Shown: positions 26,542 through 35,720, numbered from the stretch's first letter. The stretch: 36,506 nt of DNA from an uncultured Prevotellaceae bacterium (GCA_902794405.1 CADBHI010000019.1:1-36506); one strand, 5' to 3'. Numbers and translations: made by a program. Notes: a model not told the origin generated them from the sequence alone.

Positions 26542-27186
26542 ATGACAAACGACAACAAACGACCGTCTTTCAGCATCGTCATTACCATCAAGAACGACGC
26601 CCAGTTGCTGAGTGAGAATCTCCCTGCATTCCTTCATCAGGAGTACGAAGGAGATTACGAGGTCATTGTTGTCGATAAGAGTTCGGAGGACAATACGGCC
26701 GACGTATTAGACCAGTTGAAGACCCAGTATCAGCAGTTATACACGACATTCCTTCCCAAATATCAATTCCAGAGTAACCGTCAGAGGCTGGCATTGACCA
26801 TTGGGGTAAAAGCCGCCAAACATCATTGGGTGGTCTTTGCCGACATCAATACGGTGCCGTCACCCCAATGGCTTCAGGAACTGTCAGAGTCTACGGGGGC
26901 TTATTCTGATTTGCTGTTAGGCTATTACCAGAAAAAAAGCGGGAACATACTATTACAGACCTTCGACGAAGTCAGTAAGGCGAGTACTGTGGTAAGTATA
27001 ACTGAGCGAGAACATGCCAATGGTCATCAGGGGAAGTTGCTACGCCATTTACGAGGAAAGTACGACTTCATGGTTGTACGTGCCGAGAAGGCTCACGATG
27101 CGCTACGCCTATTCGATTGTGACATCAAAGGTTTCAATCTCCTGACCAAACGTATCAAGAGCACATTCTATAATATGTTCCATTGA
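26542..27186 (+). CDS. short family 2-type glycosyltransferase-like protein
   Basis: The 214-residue protein starts with a GT-A fold N-terminus: FSIVITIKNDAQLLSENLPAFLHQEY, with VIVVDKSSEDNTADVL as the nucleotide-binding part (about 38-53). The expected metal-binding DXD position reads FADINTVPSPQWLQEL, so a D-x-N replaces it. No membrane helix is visible, and the protein is shorter than the 280-340 residues common in GT2 enzymes. It may be a minimal or inactive transferase. It starts 16 bases after lysA and is followed after 22 bases by another glycosyltransferase-like gene. The two may act together in surface or cell-wall glycan synthesis, which is inference only. Confidence 0.7.
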   Translation: MTNDNKRPSFSIVITIKNDAQLLSENLPAFLHQEYEGDYEVIVVDKSSEDNTADVLDQLKTQYQQLYTTFLPKYQFQSNRQRLALTIGVKAAKHHWVVFADINTVPSPQWLQELSESTGAYSDLLLGYYQKKSGNILLQTFDEVSKASTVVSITEREHANGHQGKLLRHLRGKYDFMVVRAEKAHDALRLFDCDIKGFNLLTKRIKSTFYNMFH

Positions 27187-27208
27187 TTAACCGATTCATT
27201 CTGTCGCT

Positions 27209-28198
27209 ATGAAGGTTCTCCACCTATATCCCGAAAACGATCCGCTGATAGTCAGGCACGTGAAAATGCTTGAGGGTGGCCATTCTGACGAATCGCCCGA
27301 CATCATTCACGTACACGGATGCTGGCAATACAACGTGGTGAAGAAAGCCATGCAAGCGCATCGTAAAGGTGGACGAATCGTGTTCAGTCCGCATGGCGGA
27401 CTTGAGCCTTGGATTTACAACAAGCGCAAACTGGACGAGAAACTGGGAAAGTCCATACTCTGGCAACGCCGATTGGCAGAGTTCTCCTATGTCATCATAG
27501 CTCATGGCAACATGGAGGCTGAAGCGCTGAAAGACCTGGGATGGAATCCGCGCATTGAGATTATCCGCAACGCCGTGATTACCAATACCATCACGCCCGA
27601 AGCGATGGCAGCCCATACGCAGGATATTTATCGGAAGGTCATGGACTCCAACACCCTTGCGCTGATGTCCGACGATACTAAGACCATGATGTCGCTACTG
27701 CTCAAGGCTGGCATTACTGGCGACAAAAGATGGATTAGCGAAGCTTTGCCCACGATAGATGAAACGGAATGGCGCAAGCTGCTTGTCTATGCCGACCACG
27801 AAAACGTGCGGACCGTTGTTGACTTAGGAGCCAGAGTTCTCGGAGTTCACCATCCATACATAGAGACAAGCCAGATAAAAAGCTATCTGCCAACAGGCTA
27901 TAAACTCCCCAAGGTCTCTGCTCACGACGTTATCGGCATCGCAGCTGAAATGCGACGCGAGCCGTTGACGTTGCGCCACTTCGTTGCCTTGGATCAGGCT
28001 CTGCGGCGCGACAATGTTGACGACGACCGCCTGACCGACACCTTGGATGAGAACAACCAACTCAAGTATTTCCGCAGATTATTGTGCATACTTACAGAAC
28101 TAACAAGACTCGATGAAGGTTTTTGGCCGGACGTGCCTATTGACGACCGTGGAACCCAAGCACTACGTAACCAATTAAACAAGCACCTGAGAATATGA
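27209..28198 (+). CDS. GT4-like N-terminal half joined to an unrecognised helical C-terminal domain
   Basis: The 329-residue protein begins like a GT-B fold family 4 glycosyltransferase: DIIHVHGCWQYNVV (about 32-45), IVFSPHGGLEPWIYNKRK (about 57-74) and YVIIAHGNMEAEAL then IEIIRNAVIT (about 95-123). After about residue 135 the normal donor-binding Rossmann half, with its EX7E motif, is missing. It is replaced by about 190 mainly helical residues (LRHFVALDQALRRDNVDDDR, YFRRLLCILTELTRLDEGF) that I do not recognise. Without a donor site it may not transfer sugars alone, so it might be an acceptor-binding or partner protein of the gene before it. Its stop overlaps the fbp start by 4 bases. Confidence 0.65.
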   Translation: MKVLHLYPENDPLIVRHVKMLEGGHSDESPDIIHVHGCWQYNVVKKAMQAHRKGGRIVFSPHGGLEPWIYNKRKLDEKLGKSILWQRRLAEFSYVIIAHGNMEAEALKDLGWNPRIEIIRNAVITNTITPEAMAAHTQDIYRKVMDSNTLALMSDDTKTMMSLLLKAGITGDKRWISEALPTIDETEWRKLLVYADHENVRTVVDLGARVLGVHHPYIETSQIKSYLPTGYKLPKVSAHDVIGIAAEMRREPLTLRHFVALDQALRRDNVDDDRLTDTLDENNQLKYFRRLLCILTELTRLDEGFWPDVPIDDRGTQALRNQLNKHLRI

Positions 28199-30144
28199 TG
28201 AATGACATGCACTACCTCAACCTGCTCTCGCAATCGTTCCCAACGATTGCCGATGCTGCAAAGGAAATTATCAATTTGGAAGCCATACTGAACCTTCCAA
28301 AGGGAACAGAACACTTCCTCGCCGATATTCATGGCGAGAATGAAGCCTTTGAGCACGTGCTGAAAAATGCTTCTGGCAACATCAAGCGCAAGGTTAGTGA
28401 GATTTTCGGAAACAGCATACGCGAGTCTGAGAAAAAGGAACTGTGTACGCTCATCTATTATCCTGAACAGAAACTGGAGCTCATCAAGGCCGTGGAGAAC
28501 GACATTGACGACTGGTACCGCATTACCATACACCAGCTGGTAAAGGTCTGTCGCGACGTCTCATCGAAATACACCCGTTCAAAGGTTCGCAAGGCATTGC
28601 CCGATGAATTCTCGTACATTATCGAGGAACTATTGCACGAACGTACCGATGACCAAAACAAGGCAGCCTACGTGGCTGTGATTGTCGACAGTATCATATC
28701 TACTAGGCAGGCTGATGATTTCATTTGTGCTATATGCAACGTGATACAGCGACTCTCCATCGACCAGTTGCATATCTTGGGCGACATCTATGACCGAGGT
28801 CCTGGTGCCCATATCATCCTGGACGTGATGAGACGCTACAATTCATGGGACATACAATGGGGTAACCACGATATGCTTTGGATGGGTGCTGCAGCAGGGA
28901 ACGATGCATGTATCTGCAACGTGCTCCGTCTTTCTTTACGTTACGCCAACCTGGCTACTTTGGAAGAAGGATACGGCATCAACCTCGTCCCACTGGCAAC
29001 ATTCGCTCTCGATACCTACGGTTCTGATCCCTGTGAGGAATTCGTTCCCATATTATTGAGACCAGCTGACATTGACGAGAAAACCCGACAGCTCACGGCT
29101 AAGATGCACAAGGCCATCTCTATCATCCAGTTCAAGGAGGAGGCCCGTATCTTCCACCGCCATCCCGAGTGGCAGATGGAAGACCGCTGTCTGCTGGAAG
29201 CCATCGATCCAGAATCGCAAACTTGCACGATTGATGGTAAGTCCTATCCCATGAAGTCATGCAATTTCCCAACAGGTTTTGGCGAACTGACTCCTGAAGA
29301 AGCCGACCTCATGCAGAAGCTTCATCACTCCTTCCGAGTTTCAGAGAAACTGAGAAAGCACATCCGTACCATTCTGAGTCACGGGTGTATGTACAACATT
29401 TGCAATTCCAACCTGCTTTACCACGCATCAATACCCCTGAATGACGACGGAACCCTGAAAAACGTCGAAATCCTCGGACACCAATACCAAGGTAAGGAAC
29501 TGATGACCTACATCGGACAGCTCGTTCGCGCTGCCTTCGAGAATGATACGGAGCCAGAACTGAAAGCCTACGCCAAGGACTATTTCCTTTACCTCTGGTG
29601 TGGCAAGGACTCTCCTTTGTTCGACAAATCGAAGATGGCCACCTTTGAACGCTACTTCCTGACCGACAAGGAAACCTACAAGGAAGAAAAGGGTGCCTAC
29701 TTCCGTTTGCGCAACAACGAGGACATCTGCGACAGAATACTCGATGCCTTCGGCGTCAAAGGGCAAAACCGCCACATCATCAACGGCCACGTGCCCGTCC
29801 ATGCCTCCAAAGGTGAGAACCCCATCAAGGCTGGCGGACGGCTGATGGTCATCGACGGAGGTTTCTCTGAAGCCTACCATTCCGAGACGGGCATTGCCGG
29901 CTATACGCTCATCTATCACTCGCGTGGTTTCCAGTTAGTACAGCACGAGCCTTTTACTTCTAAAAAGGACGCCATACTTCGTGGGACAGACATCAAGTCC
30001 ACAACCCAAATTGTCGAGATGTCTGCCCACCGCATGCTGGTTGCCGATACCGACACAGGTGAAAGACTGCGTGAACAGATCAACGACCTGAAGGAACTGC
30101 TCCATGCATATCGGCACGGAATTATCAAGGAAAAGAGAATATAA
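28195..30144 (+). CDS. fbp: fructose-1,6-bisphosphatase, class III
   Basis: This 649-residue enzyme hydrolyses fructose-1,6-bisphosphate to fructose-6-phosphate in gluconeogenesis. It is the class III type found in Firmicutes and Bacteroidetes, with a calcineurin-like phosphoesterase core: D44 and H46 in FLADIHGENEAF, GDIYDRGPGAH (about 196-206) and WGNHDMLWMG (about 221-230). Later metal-ligand histidines are likely in NGHVPVHASKGENP and HSRGFQLVQH. The length is normal. The start is the first of two tandem ATG codons that overlap the previous gene's stop. A hairpin terminator follows 3 bases after the stop, closing the plus-strand run. Why a gluconeogenic enzyme ends an amino acid operon is not evident from sequence. 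Confidence 0.95.
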   Translation: MMNDMHYLNLLSQSFPTIADAAKEIINLEAILNLPKGTEHFLADIHGENEAFEHVLKNASGNIKRKVSEIFGNSIRESEKKELCTLIYYPEQKLELIKAVENDIDDWYRITIHQLVKVCRDVSSKYTRSKVRKALPDEFSYIIEELLHERTDDQNKAAYVAVIVDSIISTRQADDFICAICNVIQRLSIDQLHILGDIYDRGPGAHIILDVMRRYNSWDIQWGNHDMLWMGAAAGNDACICNVLRLSLRYANLATLEEGYGINLVPLATFALDTYGSDPCEEFVPILLRPADIDEKTRQLTAKMHKAISIIQFKEEARIFHRHPEWQMEDRCLLEAIDPESQTCTIDGKSYPMKSCNFPTGFGELTPEEADLMQKLHHSFRVSEKLRKHIRTILSHGCMYNICNSNLLYHASIPLNDDGTLKNVEILGHQYQGKELMTYIGQLVRAAFENDTEPELKAYAKDYFLYLWCGKDSPLFDKSKMATFERYFLTDKETYKEEKGAYFRLRNNEDICDRILDAFGVKGQNRHIINGHVPVHASKGENPIKAGGRLMVIDGGFSEAYHSETGIAGYTLIYHSRGFQLVQHEPFTSKKDAILRGTDIKSTTQIVEMSAHRMLVADTDTGERLREQINDLKELLHAYRHGIIKEKRI

Positions 30145-30147
30145 AAC

Positions 30148-30185
30148 AAATATGTGCGGGCCGATTCAGCTCGCACATATTTTTT
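30148..30185. terminator. bidirectional intrinsic terminator between fbp and the lipoprotein gene
   Basis: An 11-base stem (30148-30158 with 30172-30182, AAATATGTGCG with its complement) encloses a 13-base loop and runs into T residues on the plus strand. On the minus strand the stem is followed by TTTGTTTTAT, so it can end both convergent transcripts. It overlaps the stop codon of the lipoprotein gene. Confidence 0.8.
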
Positions 30186-30444
30186 ATCGTTTTCCACGCA
30201 TATAGTCCTGGTACTCCTGCCTGACTTTGTTGCTCACGTTTGTGAAGTCCTCTTCCTGTGGTGGAGGTGGTATCTCAAGCAACGGTTCATCCCCAACAGT
30301 TGCTTCCTCCGGTTCAGGTGTGGGTGTCTGAATGGTAGAATCCTCTGCCGGACGCACATGGATGACCTTATAATTACGATGACAGCCAGACAGGCTGATG
30401 CCCAACGCCATAGCACTTAAAATCAGATAAGCTAATCGTTTCAT
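30184..30444 (-). CDS. small proline-rich lipoprotein, unknown function
   Basis: The 86-residue product begins with a type II signal peptide, MKRLAYLILSAMALGISLSG, followed by C21 in a good lipobox (LSGC). After the cysteine come HRNYK and a proline- and acid-rich segment (TPTPEPEE, IPPPPQEEDF), then a short basic end (YQDYMRGKR). No acidic stretch directly follows the cysteine, so the Bacteroidetes surface-export signal seems absent and a periplasmic position is likely. An unusually good Shine-Dalgarno, AGGAGGA, lies 6 bases before the ATG. It is 31 bases downstream of the Crp-family gene and may share its transcript. No family was recognised. Confidence 0.8.
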   Translation of the reverse strand: MKRLAYLILSAMALGISLSGCHRNYKVIHVRPAEDSTIQTPTPEPEEATVGDEPLLEIPPPPQEEDFTNVSNKVRQEYQDYMRGKR

Positions 30445-30450
30445 TAGTAA

Positions 30451-30457
30451 TCCTCCT
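30451..30457 (-). promoter_or_regulatory. strong Shine-Dalgarno before the lipoprotein gene
   Basis: The minus strand reads AGGAGGA, a full match to the classical ribosome-binding site, 6 bases before the ATG at 30444. The other genes in this window mostly have weak or no such site, as is usual in Bacteroidetes, so this one stands out. Confidence 0.7.
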
Positions 30458-30475
30458 ATAGTTTTATTATTTATC

Positions 30476-31069
30476 TTAAATCACGGATTGCGTACGGACA
30501 CGCGACAATGTTTCCGGAGTCATCTGCAAATAGGATGCAATATACACTAACGGAGCACGCAGGACTAACTGCGGTGAACGCTTCACCAACTTCTGGTAAC
30601 GGTCACTGGCAGACTCAAAGCGCAACATGTCAGCATGTATCTGACTCAATATCAGGCTCTCTTCCAATATCTTTCGGTAGAGAATCTGAATGTTGACACT
30701 TTTCATGGCCACCGCCTCAAGCTTGGCCTTGGGAAGACAATACAGGTAGGTAGGCTCAATGGCCATAATCTGAAGATGCGTAGGCTGCTCCATAAACAGA
30801 CTTTCTATGCACATACAGATATTATTCTCGGCTGCCATATACTCTGTCAGTTCCTTGCCATTCTTATAGTAGAACTGACGAACAAGACCTTTGACAATCC
30901 AGTATATATTGGTGCATACCTCACCTTCAGTCAGTATCTTTTCGTTCTTCGAATATCTCTTAGCCACGAGAATGCTTTCAAGCATGTCTAATTCTTCGTG
31001 GGTCATAGTACTATAGCGCCGTGCTAACTCACGGGCTACGTCTCTTGGTGCAATGCTAATGGCTGGCAT
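30476..31069 (-). CDS. Crp/Fnr-family transcriptional regulator
   Basis: This 197-residue protein has a cyclic-nucleotide-binding-type jelly roll at about 25-130 (KILTEGEVCTNIYWIVKG, LTEYMAAENNICMCIESLF). A long dimer helix (SLILSQIHADMLRF) leads into a short C-terminal helix-turn-helix (APLVYIASYLQMTPETLSRVR). The phosphate-binding cassette residues that hold cAMP in E. coli Crp are not conserved, and no cysteine cluster like that of Fnr is seen, so the signal is unknown. Such single-domain Crp-like regulators are common in Bacteroidetes. It lies 103 bases downstream of lepA across an AT-rich spacer and upstream of the lipoprotein gene, which may be a target. Confidence 0.85.
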   Translation of the reverse strand: MPAISIAPRDVARELARRYSTMTHEELDMLESILVAKRYSKNEKILTEGEVCTNIYWIVKGLVRQFYYKNGKELTEYMAAENNICMCIESLFMEQPTHLQIMAIEPTYLYCLPKAKLEAVAMKSVNIQILYRKILEESLILSQIHADMLRFESASDRYQKLVKRSPQLVLRAPLVYIASYLQMTPETLSRVRTQSVI

Positions 31070-31172
31070 AGGCTATTTTATTTGACGATTTTACAATTTA
31101 ACTATTTGACTATTTTAGGATTTTGCTATCTTAGGATTTATTGTTTGAGGTTTTGGGGATTTGCATTCCGTC
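31070..31172. repeat. AT-rich degenerate short repeats between lepA and the Crp-family gene
   Basis: On the minus strand this 103-base spacer contains repeats of a short theme such as CCTAAGATAG, CCTAAAATAGTCAAATAG and TTGTAAAATCGTCAAATA. I saw no clear promoter box of the TAnnTTTG type and no stable hairpin. It may be slippage-prone filler. Confidence 0.5.
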
Positions 31173-32954
31173 TTAATCGAGCTTCAGGACAGCAAGGAAG
31201 GCTTTCTGCGGCACTTCAACATTGCCTATCTGTTTCATTCGCTTCTTACCGCGTTTCTGCTTTTCCAGCAGTTTGCGCTTACGGCTGACGTCACCACCAT
31301 AGCACTTGGCTGTCACATCCTTGCGCACCTGCTTCACGGTCTCACGAGCAATGATCTTGGCACCGATGGCAGCCTGAATGGCAATGTCGAACTGCTGTCT
31401 TGGAATCAGCTCCTTAAGCTTCTCGCACATGCGGCGACCAAAACTTACGGCATTGTCCTGATGAGTCAGCGTAGAGAGGGCATCGACAGGCTCACCGTTA
31501 AGCAGGATATCAAGTTTCACAAGCTTCGACGGCCGGAACGAGTCAACGTGATAGTCGAACGAGGCATAGCCCTTGGAGATGCTCTTCAACTTGTCGTAGA
31601 AGTCGATCACGATCTCGCCCAACGGCAGCATGAAGTGCAGCTCAACACGGTTGCCCGAGACGTACTGCTGGTCAATGAGTTCACCACGCTTGTCAAGACA
31701 GAGGGTCATGATGGGGCCGATAAAGTCGGCTGCCGTAATAATGCTGGCTCGGATATAGGGCTCTTCAATATGGTCAATCATCGTCTGGTCAGGCAGTCCA
31801 GAAGGATTGTGCACCTCCTTCTCCTCACCTTGCTTGGTATAGCACATATAGCTGACGTTGGGAACCGTGGTAATGACATCCATATCGAATTCACGATCCA
31901 GTCGCTCCTGAATGATCTCCATGTGGAGAAGGCCCAGGAAGCCACAACGGAATCCGAAGCCAAGCGCCACAGACGATTCTGGAGTAAACGTGAGTGAGGC
32001 ATCGTTGAGCTGCAGCTTTTCCAACGAAGCACGCAGGTTCTCATATTCAGTAGGATCAATAGGATAGACACCAGCAAACACCATTGGCTTCACCTCCTGG
32101 AAACCCTCGATAGCAGCTTCGCAAGGATTTGACACATGGGTAATCGTATCACCCACCTTCACTTCCTTCGAATCCTTGATACCTGAAATGATATAGCCTA
32201 CGTCTCCCGTCCTGAGTTCCTGACGAGGTATCATGTCCATCTTCAAAACGCCAATCTCGTCGGCGTCATATTCCATACCGGTATTAAAGAACTTGACCAG
32301 GTCGCCCTTTTTGACACTGCCGTTCACAATCTTGAAGTAGGCAATGATGCCGCGGAACGAGTTGAACACGGAGTCAAAGATCAAGGCCTGCAGCGGAGCA
32401 TCGGGGTTGCCCACAGGATGAGGCACGCGGTCTACGATGGCATCGAGGATTTCTCCTACGCCTTCGCCCGTCTTGCCGCTGGCACGAATAATGTCGGACG
32501 GGTCGCAGCCGATGAGGTCTACAATCTCGTCCTCTACCTCGTCGGGCATAGCCGAAGGCATGTCAATCTTGTTGATGACAGGAATAATCTCCAAGTTATG
32601 GTCAATAGCCATGTAGAGATTCGAAATCGTCTGCGCCTGCACACCCTGGGTAGCATCGACCACCAACAAGGCTCCCTCGCAGGCAGCAATACTTCTCGAC
32701 ACCTCATACGAGAAATCCACATGTCCTGGCGTGTCAATCAAGTTCAGGATATACTTCTGCCCATCTCGCTCATACTCCATCTGGATGGCATGACTCTTAA
32801 TCGTGATACCACGTTCACGTTCAAGATCCATATCATCAAGCATCTGACCTTCAGTTACTTGAATCGTGTTGGTTGCCTCCAGCAACCTGTCGGCAAGGGT
32901 CGATTTGCCGTGATCTATATGGGCTATAATGCAAAAGTTTCTTATATGATCCAT
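31173..32954 (-). CDS. lepA: elongation factor 4 (LepA)
   Basis: The 593-residue translational GTPase acts on ribosomes, reported to back-translocate or aid initiation and assembly under stress. G motifs are AHIDHGKST (G1), [12 protein letters not shown] (switch I), DTPGHVDF (G3), NKIDMPSA (G4) and ASGKTGEGV (G5). EF-G-like domains II, III and V follow. The LepA-specific C-terminal domain ends with [35 protein letters not shown] in two parts, and [20 protein letters not shown]. The start is set at the ATG at 32954 ([12 protein letters not shown]), as an upstream in-frame ATG at 33005 would precede the promoter box at 32979-32986. The TonB receptor gene ends 106 bases upstream. Confidence 0.97.
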   Translation of the reverse strand: MDHIRNFCIIAHIDHGKSTLADRLLEATNTIQVTEGQMLDDMDLERERGITIKSHAIQMEYERDGQKYILNLIDTPGHVDFSYEVSRSIAACEGALLVVDATQGVQAQTISNLYMAIDHNLEIIPVINKIDMPSAMPDEVEDEIVDLIGCDPSDIIRASGKTGEGVGEILDAIVDRVPHPVGNPDAPLQALIFDSVFNSFRGIIAYFKIVNGSVKKGDLVKFFNTGMEYDADEIGVLKMDMIPRQELRTGDVGYIISGIKDSKEVKVGDTITHVSNPCEAAIEGFQEVKPMVFAGVYPIDPTEYENLRASLEKLQLNDASLTFTPESSVALGFGFRCGFLGLLHMEIIQERLDREFDMDVITTVPNVSYMCYTKQGEEKEVHNPSGLPDQTMIDHIEEPYIRASIITAADFIGPIMTLCLDKRGELIDQQYVSGNRVELHFMLPLGEIVIDFYDKLKSISKGYASFDYHVDSFRPSKLVKLDILLNGEPVDALSTLTHQDNAVSFGRRMCEKLKELIPRQQFDIAIQAAIGAKIIARETVKQVRKDVTAKCYGGDVSRKRKLLEKQKRGKKRMKQIGNVEVPQKAFLAVLKLD

Positions 32955-32978
32955 GTGTTGTCCTTCATATTCAACATG

Positions 32979-32986
32979 CAAAGATA
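32979..32986 (-). promoter_or_regulatory. -7 box of the lepA promoter
   Basis: Minus-strand TATCTTTG lies 24 bases before the lepA ATG. Twenty bases upstream is TTCG, one mismatch from TTTG. This fits a Bacteroidetes housekeeping promoter and sets the start codon choice. Confidence 0.55.
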
Positions 32987-33060
32987 CAACAAAAAAAGAA
33001 TACAATCGAATAATTTAGCTTTTTTTTGCAACTACATCACATGCTGACCGGCTTTTCTCC

Positions 33061-35451
33061 TTAGAATTCAACCGTTAACTTACCGTTAATCTGTCTTCCA
33101 GTAAGATAATTGGGCACTGCCCATTGACGATTGCTCACATCGGTCACCCAGTAATAGCTGTTCACATTCGAAATGCCAAACAGGTTCAGGCAGTCAACGC
33201 CAAGCCACACACGGCGCACATTGAACGTCCTGCTCTGAAGGTTTCTATAGGCCAGCCACGCCATACCAATATCGGCACGCTTATAGGCCGGCGCCCTGAA
33301 GCTCTGCTGCTCTATGCCACGGTGAGGAGCACCAAAGGGCAGTCCGTCGGCAAAGGCCAGACGGAGGGTCATCTTCCAACGGTCTGTACCTGGGAAGTAG
33401 TCGGTAAAATGCAGATTCACCGCATAGCTCTGGTCCGTAGGCAGCGGCACGTAGTTGTCGTTCATCTTCTGCCCAGTCTTCATCAGCGAAAACGTTATCC
33501 AGGAATCGGTACCTGGCACAAACTCACCAAAGAGCTTCAGGTCGAGGCCCATAGTGTAGCCCGAGCAGAGATTCTCACCATAGTAGGTCACCTTTACGTT
33601 CTGCACGTTGTAGGGCACAAGGTTTGACAACGCCTTATAATAGGCCTCGGTAGTGAAGCGGAAGGGGCGGTTCATCATCCTGAAACGATAGTCGAAGGCA
33701 GCAATAAACTGTAGCGAACGCTGACTCTTGATATGCTCGTTCAGGGTAACGACGGTACGCCCGCCAACGGTTGTCGTATCACGCAGTTCCTTGTAAAACG
33801 GTGCCTGGTAATAAAGTCCCGTAGCAAAACGGAACGTGGCGTCCTGATTGAACGAAGGCACAATAGCCAATGAAAGACGAGGCGATACGATGGTCTCGCG
33901 GTTCCACGACCAGTTGCTAAAGCGCACGCCATAGTTCAAGGTATAATAGGTTCCGGCATTGTCGTCCCCACCCGATGACCATCGGTAAGTATCCTGCACA
34001 TAGCCCTCAATGCGTCGCGACGATAGGTCTTGCTTGGAAATCAGCGTATAGATAAGGTCGAGACGGGTGGCAGAATGAGGTATAGAATAACCCGACGAAT
34101 CTCTCATCTCGTATTCTCGCGACTGCTCCTTGATATGTTCCCACTTCATGGTTACACCAGCTTCCAGATCATGACGGCGGAAACGCTTGTTGGCCATCAG
34201 CTTCAAACTGTGCACATTGGCTGTCAGATAGTTTCGGGCATGCTCCATATAGGTTCCCACGCCCAGACTCTCTGACGACTGCGTGTCGTCAAGCCAATAC
34301 TGTCCCTGAATATCATAGGTCTCCTGCTCCTTGGTATGGAACGCAGAATACAACAGCTTCACTGAGGCCGAGTCACTGAAGTTCCTGGCTATGGACATAG
34401 TGCCGAAGTATGTGCGGAAGATATCTTTCTCCTGGCCGTCAAAGTAAACGGTAAACGACTTCACGTCCTGCATCGTGCCAAAGCTGGTTTCGCGGTTGGT
34501 CGGAGTGAAGTTGTAGTGGTTCTCGGAGATGTTGCCAATGATATCAACCGTCCATCGCCTACTGGGTTTCCAGCTGATATATGTCTGATAGTCAAGGAAG
34601 TTAGGCTTGTACTCACCCTTCGTCTCGAGTGAGCCTAACAGATAGCGGGTGGTCTTATAGCGCAGTCCATGACTCATGGACAGATGCTTACCCGCCAACC
34701 CTACGTAAGCACTGCCACCTAACAGCGAACCCGTCAGCGAAGCCTCGGTACGCTCTGGTGTACGATAGGTAATATCGAGCACCGACGACATCTTGTCTCC
34801 ATATTTCGACTCGAAGCCGCCCGTTGAGAATCCCACCTTCTCCACCATATCTGAGTTGATGACGCTAAGTCCTTCCTGCTGGCCGGAGCGGATAAGCAGC
34901 GGACGATACACCTCCACATTATTAATATAGACCACATTCTCGTCGAACGAACCGCCACGCACATTATACTGACTCGACAGCTCGTTGTGAGTCGACACAC
35001 CAGCCTGCTGCTGTATCAGTTCCTCAACGGCATTGCCCGTTACCGACGGACTGTTCTTGATATCCTTGATGTCGAGCTGTTCCGTACCAGTGGTCTGGCG
35101 CCGCCGCTCCGTAATGGTCACACCCTCCAGTGCATCCTGTGGTTGCAACACCACCTGAACAGTAAGGTTACCCCTGGGACGGACGAAAGAACGGGTTCGC
35201 GTCTTATAGCCAACCATCGAGAACCTCACCTTCACAGTATCGGCCGACTGGAGAGAAACATTAAACTCACCCTTCAGGTTAGTCATCGTCACCTTACCCT
35301 GCTCAACACAAGACACCGACGCCAGCTCTATACCATTACCGTCGCTGTCAACAACCTTACCCTTAAGCGTAAAGTCCACGGCAAACGCCCTGTTGACACC
35401 CATCAACAGCAGCCACACAACGAGCAGTCGATAACAAAATATACGTCCCAT
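33061..35451 (-). CDS. TonB-dependent outer membrane receptor
   Basis: This 796-residue outer membrane protein takes up a ligand using energy from TonB. A signal peptide (about 1-24, MGRIFCYRLLVVWLLLMG then ending AFA) is followed by a carboxypeptidase-regulatory-like domain (about 27-110; FTLKGKVVDSDGNGIELASV). A plug domain comes next, with SPSVTGNAVEELIQQQAGVS, YNVRGGSFDENVVYIN and FSTGGFESKYGDKMSSVLDI. The rest is a beta barrel ending in phenylalanine (KLTVEF), as is usual. The longer frame from 35562 lacks a signal peptide at its start, so the ATG at 35449-35451 is preferred. No SusD-type partner lies next to it, so a glycan role is less likely than a small chelated nutrient. The ligand is not known. 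Confidence 0.92.
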   Translation of the reverse strand: MGRIFCYRLLVVWLLLMGVNRAFAVDFTLKGKVVDSDGNGIELASVSCVEQGKVTMTNLKGEFNVSLQSADTVKVRFSMVGYKTRTRSFVRPRGNLTVQVVLQPQDALEGVTITERRRQTTGTEQLDIKDIKNSPSVTGNAVEELIQQQAGVSTHNELSSQYNVRGGSFDENVVYINNVEVYRPLLIRSGQQEGLSVINSDMVEKVGFSTGGFESKYGDKMSSVLDITYRTPERTEASLTGSLLGGSAYVGLAGKHLSMSHGLRYKTTRYLLGSLETKGEYKPNFLDYQTYISWKPSRRWTVDIIGNISENHYNFTPTNRETSFGTMQDVKSFTVYFDGQEKDIFRTYFGTMSIARNFSDSASVKLLYSAFHTKEQETYDIQGQYWLDDTQSSESLGVGTYMEHARNYLTANVHSLKLMANKRFRRHDLEAGVTMKWEHIKEQSREYEMRDSSGYSIPHSATRLDLIYTLISKQDLSSRRIEGYVQDTYRWSSGGDDNAGTYYTLNYGVRFSNWSWNRETIVSPRLSLAIVPSFNQDATFRFATGLYYQAPFYKELRDTTTVGGRTVVTLNEHIKSQRSLQFIAAFDYRFRMMNRPFRFTTEAYYKALSNLVPYNVQNVKVTYYGENLCSGYTMGLDLKLFGEFVPGTDSWITFSLMKTGQKMNDNYVPLPTDQSYAVNLHFTDYFPGTDRWKMTLRLAFADGLPFGAPHRGIEQQSFRAPAYKRADIGMAWLAYRNLQSRTFNVRRVWLGVDCLNLFGISNVNSYYWVTDVSNRQWAVPNYLTGRQINGKLTVEF

Positions 35452-35691
35452 TACTAAATAGTAACGACATTTCTCCCACTTTATTGTATTGTTACAAACA
35501 TTCCAATCCAATATGTAACTCAGACCACCCCTCCTACTCAGTAGGCGAAAGTATTTTGCCAAGCGCGCTGAGGAATGCTCGTACTCTTTTGTCGGATCAA
35601 GAAGTCCCGCAATCTGTCACGTCATCATCAGGATTCAGCGGGCGCAGTCTTATTCTGCCGCCATAGCGAGACGCTGCCCCATCAGCATTAT
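35452..35691. other. gene-poor spacer before the TonB receptor gene
   Basis: This 240-base stretch holds the upstream region of the receptor and one copy (35613-35647) of a repeat found again at 36186-36220. A weak promoter-like AATGTTTG on the minus strand (35495-35502) is one base from TAnnTTTG. Nothing else was recognised. Confidence 0.5.
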
Positions 35692-35720
35692 CTAAAATGA
35701 AACATGTACCCGTCCCTGGT
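35613..35720. repeat. copy 1 of a right-end repeat
   Basis: Positions 35613-35647 match 36186-36220 at 32 of 35 bases (core CTGTCACGTCATCATCAG). A second related patch, 35694-35720, resembles 36234-36260 (ATGAAAC then ACC and TCCC). Between the two patches copy 1 has an extra stretch of about 20-30 bases. The 3' end of the 104-codon gene lies inside the second patch. Confidence 0.65.

Noticed and set aside
31161-31997. A 278-codon open frame antisense to lepA
   Set aside because: It lies wholly opposite conserved lepA sequence and lacks any recognisable motif or promoter.
33005-33005. Upstream start for lepA, and similar early starts for valS and the TonB receptor
   Set aside because: For lepA and valS the early starts lie upstream of the -7 promoter boxes. 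For the receptor the early start would bury the signal peptide inside the protein.
35495-35502. Promoter box for the TonB receptor (AATGTTTG, minus strand)
   Set aside because: The first base differs from the consensus and no TTTG lies 19-20 bases upstream, so it is too weak to annotate.
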